A DNA stretch of 46,647 nt from CAVQGF01 sp045807945 (lineage in GTDB: Bacteria > Acidobacteriota > Terriglobia > Terriglobales > Acidobacteriaceae). The translations under genes and the position numbers were made by a program. The stretch covers positions 1 to 46,647 of the forward strand of contig JBJMGI010000113.1 of assembly GCA_045807945.1 (NCBI GenBank). Reading direction: 5' to 3'. The notes below the pieces were generated by a model that was not told where the DNA came from, did no database searches, and saw only the letters and a list, made by a program, of their open reading frames with translations. Every line of letters begins with the position of its first letter. The first letter of the stretch is position 1. Shown piece after piece: positions 41,386-46,647 of the stretch.

Positions 41386-43532
41386 GCTTCTTCTCTGAAG
41401 AACGGGCAGCCGAGCTGAAAGAACTCTTTTTTGAGAGCGCGCAGGAACTTCTGCAGACTCTTAATGAAGAGGGTCTGCAACTCGAGCATCGTCCTGACGA
41501 TTCCGAGATCGTGCGCAGCGTGCGTCGCACCGTGCACACGCTGAAGGGTGACTCGGCCGCTTGCGGATACAAGGACCTCAGCGAGCTCGCCCATTACCTT
41601 GAAGACGCGCTCACGCCTGAGATAGCCAAAGCTGCGCACAAGCGCCTCGCAGAGCTGGTGCTCGCTGCCGCCGACACTTTCGAAGCAATGCTGAATGCCT
41701 ACCGCACGAACAAAGAAGCTCCGAATGCCGCGGCCCTGCAATCGCAGATCAAGCAATTGGTGCAGAAGCCGACAGGCGCTGCTGCCGCGTCACCGGCGAA
41801 GCCGCTGAACGTGAACTTCGCCTGGTCGGAATACGAGCAGATGATCATCGCCGACGCTGCCGCTCGCGGCGAAAAGGTGTACAACGTCGCACTCGGTATT
41901 GACGCGAACTGCAGCATGCCGGAAGCCGCCGTCGAGATGGCTCGCAAGGCTCTCCCGCAGCTCGGGCGCCTTCTCGCGATGCACCCGCAGGAAGGGCTGC
42001 CGCTTTCTGGGGTAACCGTGATTGAGGCCGCACTCGCCAGTAACTTCAAATCGGACGTCATCGAGAAGAAGTGCATCGTCCCGTCGGTGATCGATCGCGC
42101 GTTGGTACAGCGCTGCGCTTCACTTCCCGCCTTCTCGGAAGAAAAATCGCAATCCGTTACCGCGCATCTGCCTGATCCCGTTGTGATGAGTCCAACCGGC
42201 GCGGCACAAGTGCGCGGGGTGGAGCTTCCGCAACCGTCGACTGCGGAAGCAGAAACACAAGCCGAAGCGCAACCGCAATCAACCGCTATGTCGGCCGCCA
42301 TGGCCGAGAACACCCTCCGCGTCGATTCCGCCCGAATCGATGACGTGCTCAACCTGGTTGGCGAATTGATCCTTGGAAAGTCGATGCTGCAGCAAACGAT
42401 GCTCGAGTTCGACAAGCGTTTCACTAAAGACCCGATTCGTTCGAAGTTCGGCGACGCGCTCGCCTTCCAGGCGCGCGTGTTGAACGATCTGCAGAAATCA
42501 GTGATGAAGATCCGCATGGTCCCGGTGGAGCACCTCTTCCGCCGCTTCCCCCGGATCGTTCGCGACGTATCCAAAGCGCGCGGCAAAGAAGTCGGCTTGG
42601 CCGTCAGCGGACAAGAGACCGATCTCGATAAGAGCATCCTTGACGTTCTCGCCGAGCCAATGGCTCACCTCGTCCGCAATGCCGTGGACCACGGGATCGA
42701 GCTTCCAGCCGATCGCATCGCGGCGGGCAAGCCGGCCCAAGGCACGCTGCGCCTCAACGCCTACCACCAGGGCAATCAGGTGGTGATCGAGGTCAGCGAC
42801 GACGGTCACGGCATCGACGTGAAGAAAGTCGTCGCACGAGCGATCGAGCGCCGCGTCATCTCGCATGAAGAAGCGAACCGCTTGAGCGAGACGGAAGCGC
42901 TGCACCTCATATTCCATCCCGGCCTCAGCACCGCCGAACAAGTCACGGAGATTTCTGGCCGCGGCGTCGGCATGGACGTCGTAAAGACCGTTGTCGATCG
43001 CCTGAAGGGCACCATCGAGATCCGCAGCAAACTCGGCCAGGGCACCACCTTCCTGCTGAAGGTGCCGCTCACCATGGCAATCATTAAGGCGCTGCTGTTC
43101 CATGTCGGCGAAAAGATTTATGCCGTGCCGCTTTCCAGCGTGCAGGAGATCGCGCGCGCAAAAGAGAGCGAAATACATCGCGTGGACCAGCACGAAGTGC
43201 TCAAACTCCGCGACGAGGTTCTGACTCTGGTGCGAGTGGGCAAGCTGAACCGAAAGACTATGCCTGCACGGAAAAAGCTCTTCATCGTGGTCATTAACGT
43301 TTCCGACCGCAAGTTCGGACTGGTCGTCGACAGAATGGTCGGTGAGGAAGAATTGGTCATCAAAGCGCTCGACGACCAGCTGGTCGCGACCGACTTGGTC
43401 AGTGGTGCTTCCATCCTCGGCGATGGAACCGTCGTCCTGATCCTGAACATTTCCGCGGTCGTTACTCGACTTGGCCGCATTGCTTCTGAACTGAGGGCTG
43501 GCGATCTGAATGCGAAGGGAGCATCCGCATGA
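41382..43532 (+). CDS. cheA: CheA kinase, classical type (operon C)
   Basis: A 716-residue kinase started at the GTG at 41382, which overlaps the cheR stop; the frame is open far upstream but that part lies inside cheR. Domains: one Hpt (H52 in RTVHTLKGDSAACG), a middle P2-like domain (about 145-245), P3 dimerisation helices (VDSARIDDVLNLVGELILGK), HATPase (AHLVRNAVDHGIEL, DDGHGIDVKKVV, ISGRGVGMDVVKT) and a C-terminal CheW-like domain (FHVGEKIYAVPLSSVQEI, FGLVVDRMVGEEELVIK). No receiver is fused, unlike the operon A CheA. It phosphorylates the CheB and CheY encoded just downstream. Confidence 0.96.
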   Translation: MSFFSEERAAELKELFFESAQELLQTLNEEGLQLEHRPDDSEIVRSVRRTVHTLKGDSAACGYKDLSELAHYLEDALTPEIAKAAHKRLAELVLAAADTFEAMLNAYRTNKEAPNAAALQSQIKQLVQKPTGAAAASPAKPLNVNFAWSEYEQMIIADAAARGEKVYNVALGIDANCSMPEAAVEMARKALPQLGRLLAMHPQEGLPLSGVTVIEAALASNFKSDVIEKKCIVPSVIDRALVQRCASLPAFSEEKSQSVTAHLPDPVVMSPTGAAQVRGVELPQPSTAEAETQAEAQPQSTAMSAAMAENTLRVDSARIDDVLNLVGELILGKSMLQQTMLEFDKRFTKDPIRSKFGDALAFQARVLNDLQKSVMKIRMVPVEHLFRRFPRIVRDVSKARGKEVGLAVSGQETDLDKSILDVLAEPMAHLVRNAVDHGIELPADRIAAGKPAQGTLRLNAYHQGNQVVIEVSDDGHGIDVKKVVARAIERRVISHEEANRLSETEALHLIFHPGLSTAEQVTEISGRGVGMDVVKTVVDRLKGTIEIRSKLGQGTTFLLKVPLTMAIIKALLFHVGEKIYAVPLSSVQEIARAKESEIHRVDQHEVLKLRDEVLTLVRVGKLNRKTMPARKKLFIVVINVSDRKFGLVVDRMVGEEELVIKALDDQLVATDLVSGASILGDGTVVLILNISAVVTRLGRIASELRAGDLNAKGASA

Positions 43533-44611
43533 GCGACCCCGTACGCGTTCTCGTAGTAGACGATTCCGCGCTTATGCGCAAGCTGATCCCGCAGATCATC
43601 GAGCGTGAAGGTGATATCCAGGTAGTGGGTACCGCAATGGATGGCGAGTTCGCACTCAAGAAGATTGACGAGCTCAAGCCCGCCGTGATTACGCTCGACC
43701 TGGACATGCCACGCATGGACGGCATGGAAACGCTGCGCCTGATCGTCCGCAATCACAAAGTTCCGGTCATCATCGTGAGCGCGCACACCACGCAAGGCGC
43801 GTCTGCGACGTTCAAGGCGCTCGCTTCCGGAGCATTCGACTTTGTCGCCAAGCCCAAAGACGCAGCTTCGGCGCACATGGAGGAAATATCGAAGGAGCTG
43901 ATCGGCAAGATCAAAGTCGCGAGCCAGAGTGGCGCCCAGCAAGGGGCGAACCCAGCGACCGTCCTTTCCGAGCCGAAGCGCGCCGCCAAACCGTCCGCGA
44001 AACCGAAGCGCGCACCGTCGAAGGTGGTAGCGATCGGCATATCGACCGGCGGGCCGAACGCGCTGCAATACGTGCTTTCGCAACTGCCCGGTGATTTCCC
44101 GGGCAGCATCCTCGTCGTGCAGCACATGCCGGAAGGTTTCACCGAGCTCTTCGCGCGGCGCTTGGACGAATGTTGCGCTATCGACGTGAAGGAAGCGCAA
44201 TCCGGCGATCTGCTGCTCGCGGGACGCGCGCTGATCTGCCCCGGCAATCGCCACATAAAGGTGAAGCGCATGCCGCTGGGCGACATCATCGTGCTCAGTG
44301 ACGACGACCGCGTCAACGGACATCGTCCTTCGGTAGACGTCCTGTTCCGCTCGGTCGCGCAGGAGTTTGGCAACAACTCGTTCGCCGTGATTATGACGGG
44401 AATGGGCGAAGACGGCGCTGAAGGCATGAATGCAGTCAGGCGCGCAGGCGGAATGACGATAGCGCAGAGCGAAGATTCCTGCGTGGTCTTTGGAATGCCG
44501 AAGGCGGCGATCGAACGCGGGTACGCGATCCGCGTGGTTCCGCTCGACGCGATGGCAAACACGTTGCAAGCGCAGTGCACGCAAGCTGTGAGAGCAGCGG
44601 TAAAGGTTTAG
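43529..44611 (+). CDS. cheB: CheB, chemoreceptor methylesterase (operon C)
   Basis: A 360-residue methylesterase with a receiver (D11-D12, phospho-acceptor D57 in VITLDLDMPRMDG, Lys in VAKPKDAAS), a Lys/Pro/Ala-rich linker (RAAKPSAKPKRAPSK) and a catalytic domain with GISTGGPNAL, VVQHMPEGFTELF and IMTGMGEDGAEG. The ATG overlaps the cheA stop by 4 nt. It is paired with the CheR of the same operon for adaptation. Confidence 0.96.
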   Translation: MSDPVRVLVVDDSALMRKLIPQIIEREGDIQVVGTAMDGEFALKKIDELKPAVITLDLDMPRMDGMETLRLIVRNHKVPVIIVSAHTTQGASATFKALASGAFDFVAKPKDAASAHMEEISKELIGKIKVASQSGAQQGANPATVLSEPKRAAKPSAKPKRAPSKVVAIGISTGGPNALQYVLSQLPGDFPGSILVVQHMPEGFTELFARRLDECCAIDVKEAQSGDLLLAGRALICPGNRHIKVKRMPLGDIIVLSDDDRVNGHRPSVDVLFRSVAQEFGNNSFAVIMTGMGEDGAEGMNAVRRAGGMTIAQSEDSCVVFGMPKAAIERGYAIRVVPLDAMANTLQAQCTQAVRAAVKV

Positions 44612-44617
44612 CAAGGG

Positions 44618-44633
44618 TCCGCCTTTTGGCGGA
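44618..44633 (+). other. Small hairpin between cheB and cheY
   Basis: TCCGCC-TTTT-GGCGGA forms a perfect 6-bp stem with a 4-nt loop in the 47-nt gap. It lacks a T-run and probably modulates message processing or relative expression within operon C. Confidence 0.45.
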
Positions 44634-44658
44634 AGCGGTAGCAGTCAGGAGAGTTTTT

Positions 44659-45108
44659 ATGGAGCAATATTCAGCGCTACTGCGCAGCAAGGACCGGCAG
44701 CCGATGCGCTTCCTCGTGGTAGACGATTCCGTCTTCGCGCGCAAGAACGTCGCCAAGATGGTCGAGCAGTTCGGTGGTCAGATCGCCGGCGAAGCTGGCG
44801 ATGGTCTCACCGCCATCACCGAATACGACCGCCTGAAGCCAGACATGGTGCTGATGGATATCACCATGCCGCAGATGGAAGGCATTGAAGCGGCCGAGCG
44901 CATCGTGCGCGCTCATCCCGAGGCCCGCATCGTGATGGTCTCTTCCGTCGGCTACCAGGAGAACGTTGTCGCCGCACTGCAGAAGGGCGCCAAGCACTTC
45001 GTGCAGAAGCCGGTGAAGCCGGAACAGCTCTACGAGATCATCAAGTACGTCATGGGCGACGATGTCGTCGCTCCGGCCGCGTCTGCCGCAGCGGGAGAAT
45101 CCAAATGA
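44659..45108 (+). CDS. cheY: CheY-like response regulator (operon C)
   Basis: A 149-residue receiver: RFLVVDDSVFARKNV, phospho-acceptor D67 (MVLMDITMPQMEG), the switch region IVMVSSVGY and Lys in FVQKPVKPEQL. A 15-residue N-terminal extension and an Ala-rich tail flank the domain. AGGAGAG before the ATG at 44659 decides the start; the open frame upstream runs into cheB. The stop overlaps the CheX start by 4 nt, so the regulator and its probable phosphatase are made together. Confidence 0.94.
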   Translation: MEQYSALLRSKDRQPMRFLVVDDSVFARKNVAKMVEQFGGQIAGEAGDGLTAITEYDRLKPDMVLMDITMPQMEGIEAAERIVRAHPEARIVMVSSVGYQENVVAALQKGAKHFVQKPVKPEQLYEIIKYVMGDDVVAPAASAAAGESK

Positions 45109-45602
45109 AGATGGAGTTGATACAGCCGTTCATCAACGCTGCTGACGCGGTGCTCGCGGAGACGCTGCAAGCTCCCACCAAGATCGCCGACGTCAACATG
45201 GAGGAAGAGGCGTATCGCCGCAAAGGCGTCGCCGCCATCATAACCATCATGGGCGACATCGAAGGCCGCGTGGTCTTCGACATTGAACCTACGGCCGCAA
45301 CCAAGATCGCCGCGACTCTCGCCGGAAGTCCGGTGGAAGAATCCGCAAGCATCGTAGGTGAGACCATCTTCGAGCTCGCGAACCTGGTGATCGGGAACGC
45401 TGTCACAACACTCAACGATCTCGGCTTCCGCTTCAAGATCTCGCCGCCGCAACTGCACACCGAAGAGCAAGGCATCAAGACCAGCGAAGATACCGAAGCA
45501 CTCGTGCTCTGCTTCGAAACTCCTCATGGAGACGTGTACATGAATGTCGCGATGCGCTACAACCGTCGTCGCGCCACCGAACGCGGAGCCGTCGCGCAGT
45601 AA
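45105..45602 (+). CDS. cheX: CheX-type CheY-P phosphatase
   Basis: A 165-residue protein of the CheC/CheX/FliY family. It starts MELIQPFINAADAVLAETL, typical of CheX, and has one phosphatase helix with the E-x2-N pattern (GETIFELANLVIGNAV) plus beta strands (GVAAIITIMGDIEGRVVFDI, EALVLCFETPHGDVYMNVAM). CheX dephosphorylates CheY-P and so ends the signal. It overlaps cheY by 4 nt and is followed by an intrinsic terminator. No CheZ, CheC or CheD gene is in the window. Confidence 0.92.
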   Translation: MKMELIQPFINAADAVLAETLQAPTKIADVNMEEEAYRRKGVAAIITIMGDIEGRVVFDIEPTAATKIAATLAGSPVEESASIVGETIFELANLVIGNAVTTLNDLGFRFKISPPQLHTEEQGIKTSEDTEALVLCFETPHGDVYMNVAMRYNRRRATERGAVAQ

Positions 45603-45620
45603 TTTTCGTGCGCAAATGAA

Positions 45621-45649
45621 AATGCCTCGCATCCGCGAGGCATTTTTTT
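45621..45649 (+). terminator. Rho-independent terminator of operon C
   Basis: AATGCCTCGC pairs perfectly with GCGAGGCATT around the loop ATCC and is followed by a run of T to 45649. This is the strongest intrinsic terminator seen in the window, 18 nt after the cheX stop. It is convergent with the beta-propeller gene. Confidence 0.92.
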
Positions 45650-45663
45650 AGCTCTACTCCAGC

Positions 45664-46317
45664 TTACGGCAGCACGGTCACCCACGTCGGCGTCTGCCGG
45701 CATGTGGGAGTGCTCGTTGTGCACCCCGGAAGCAATGGCGGGGTAATACGCGGCGGGACGCCGGCGGCGGTTTGCAGTACTTCGGTGTTATCCAGCGTCT
45801 TGATGATGCTGAAGTCGTTCGACCCAGTGTTGGCGGTGTAAACCTTGGTGCTGTTCTTGTCCGAATCGATCATGATCGGCGTGCTGCCGGCGCCAAGATC
45901 AATCGTCGCCAGCGGCGTCGTGTTGTTCAGGTTGGTAGCGTCGAATGCCTTCACGTCGTGCGCGCCGCTCTCGCTCACGTAGTAGCGGGTGCCGTCCGCG
46001 AGCGCAGTGACCCAGGTGTTCCCGCTCAGTCCAGTGACGCTCTTCACCGGGAATGTGGTATTCGCAACGGGTTGAATGCCACTGGCATCGATCACGCTCA
46101 CAAACCCCGCACCCGAAACATAAACGCGCGCTGAGTGGTTGTCGTACCTCAAAAAGTGGACCGCTCCGCCTACGGGAATTGTCTGCAACTGCGCGTCGCC
46201 CGCGCAAACGGTCACATCGCTCGTGCTGCAGATCACGGTGACAGAGCTTCCCGAACCGACAAACGTGTACTTGCCATCAAAGCTGGTATCGAGCCAGGTG
46301 ATGTTCGGGCCCGGCAA
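45664..46317 (-). CDS. Beta-propeller (YVTN-like) protein, 5'-truncated
   Basis: The C-terminal ~218 residues of a repeat protein with YVTN/NHL-type blades: ARVYVSGAGFVSVIDASG, TRYYVSESGAHDVKAFDATN and TKVYTANTGSNDFSIIKTLD. Such proteins are usually exported. The frame is open to an ATG at 46380, but everything upstream of about 46317 belongs to a segment of different character, so that start is not trusted and the real N-terminus is missing. The end (CTTSTPTCRQTPTWVTVLP) has two cysteines. It is convergent with operon C and shares no obvious function with it. Confidence 0.7.
   Translation of the reverse strand: MPGPNITWLDTSFDGKYTFVGSGSSVTVICSTSDVTVCAGDAQLQTIPVGGAVHFLRYDNHSARVYVSGAGFVSVIDASGIQPVANTTFPVKSVTGLSGNTWVTALADGTRYYVSESGAHDVKAFDATNLNNTTPLATIDLGAGSTPIMIDSDKNSTKVYTANTGSNDFSIIKTLDNTEVLQTAAGVPPRITPPLLPGCTTSTPTCRQTPTWVTVLP
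46284..46317. repeat. 34-bp direct repeat, copy 1
   Basis: This stretch, beginning TGGTATCGAGCC, recurs exactly at 46614-46647, offset by 330 bp, and the second copy runs into the window end. It encodes part of the beta-propeller (PGPNITWLDT on the minus strand). Confidence 0.9.
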
Positions 46318-46534
46318 GGGCGCTGCCGCGCGCAACGCAGCCCTGAAGGAAGCCGGCGACTTCTGTGGCCAGCAGGCCAAGGAGCTCCTGGTAGACGACT
46401 ACACCTCGGCCGGAGGCGCCAACACGATCACCGGCGACGCGGAGGTGCGCTTTCGGTGCCTAGCCAAGGATGATCCGGAGCTCCGGCGTCCGGCGTTCCA
46501 GCAGACCATCAAGTCGCAGTCGGAACGCCGCTGA
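46318..46534 (+). CDS. C-terminal fragment of an unrelated small protein
   Basis: An open frame ending in TGA at 46534 encodes ALKEAGDFCGQQAKELLV, then a Gly/Ala stretch, AEVRFRCLAKDDPELRRP and a Gln-rich tail. This resembles the C-terminus of small proteobacterial lipoproteins with a paired cysteine, judged by eye only. Codon use is strongly GC-ending. It has no proper start here; the upstream open frame is antisense to the beta-propeller. It sits between the two copies of the 34-bp repeat. Confidence 0.45.
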
Positions 46535-46537
46535 GGC

Positions 46538-46612
46538 TTACATCCCGGGGTACTTGTAGCCCCCGGCGGCCCACATGCCGGCGGCATTTCGAAGCTCGGA
46601 CCTGATACCTAC
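46538..46612 (-). CDS. C-terminal tail of another gene fragment
   Basis: On the minus strand 24 codons end in SELRNAAGMWAAGGYKYPGM and a TAA at 46540-46538. The tail is convergent with the fragment ending at 46534, with a 3-nt gap, as expected of two real neighbouring gene ends. The rest of the gene is cut off at the second 34-bp repeat. Confidence 0.35.
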   Translation of the reverse strand, partial: VGIRSELRNAAGMWAAGGYKYPGM

Positions 46613-46613
46613 G

Positions 46614-46647
46614 TGGTATCGAGCCAGGTGATGTTCGGGCCCGGCAA
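46614..46647. repeat. 34-bp direct repeat, copy 2 (window edge)
   Basis: Exact copy of 46284-46317. It ends at the window boundary, so its true length is unknown. Confidence 0.9.

Noticed and set aside
43118..44614. Open frame of 498 codons on the minus strand over cheA/cheB of operon C
   Set aside because: It spans two well-supported overlapping genes on the other strand and shows no domain.
46284..46647. The direct repeats read as phage attachment sites
   Set aside because: Only ~296 bp lie between them, with no integrase or other mobility gene, and the enclosed DNA holds broken gene ends.

Overview
The window looks like a piece of an Acidobacteriota genome (Koribacter/Terriglobia type). 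This is inferred from gene content and style, not from a marker gene: moderately high GC, a secretin carrying a C-terminal cohesin-like domain, a one-piece LarC overlapping metG, and long chemosensory operons with DUF4388 (PatA-type) proteins. No rRNA, tRNA, CRISPR array or insertion sequence was seen.

Positions 1-15000 hold housekeeping and miscellaneous genes in short units: a partial type II/IV-pilus-type secretin (minus), smpB and pepA (plus), argS (minus), larC-metG (plus, overlapping), then on the minus strand a glycerate-2-kinase, an alpha/beta hydrolase and a four-helix membrane protein. A plus-strand M20 peptidase and a minus-strand exported Cys-containing protein follow. uvrB runs 15075-17063. 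Facing it is a minus-strand unit of rtcB (RNA ligase) and two small, mutually similar four-cysteine proteins, with strong RNA hairpins between them.

Positions 19481-45602 form one large signalling island with three parts. (A) A 13-gene minus-strand operon (32873 down to 19481) encodes a PilZ-like protein, a long coiled-coil protein, a kinase-like dimerisation/phosphotransfer protein without an ATPase domain, CheY, CheW, a chemoreceptor, CheR, a hybrid CheA-REC, CheB, two CheW-like proteins, a degenerate receiver-DUF4388 protein and a RomR-like protein (receiver, Pro/Ala/Gln linker, acidic coiled coil). This resembles the Frz/Chp type of chemosensory system that steers surface motility or polarity. 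(B) A central minus-strand unit (37332 down to 33114) encodes a GAF-PAS-PAS-PAS histidine kinase, a stand-alone receiver and a sigma-54 enhancer-binding regulator with a GAFTGA motif. (C) A plus-strand operon (37629-45602) encodes a TonB-C-domain exported protein, a chemoreceptor, CheW, CheR, CheA, CheB, CheY and CheX, and ends in a strong intrinsic terminator.

The most notable observation is regulatory. The two intergenic regions that bracket unit B each contain repeated TGAGACA/TGTCTCA sites and, about 84-88 bp further along the direction of transcription, a sigma-54 -24/-12 element (near-consensus before operon C, weaker before operon A). The simplest reading is that the central kinase-receiver-activator unit switches on both flanking chemosensory operons.

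The last ~1 kb holds a truncated beta-propeller gene. A 34-bp direct repeat and ~296 bp of differently composed DNA containing the tails of two convergent genes suggest a chimeric contig end or a recent insertion.
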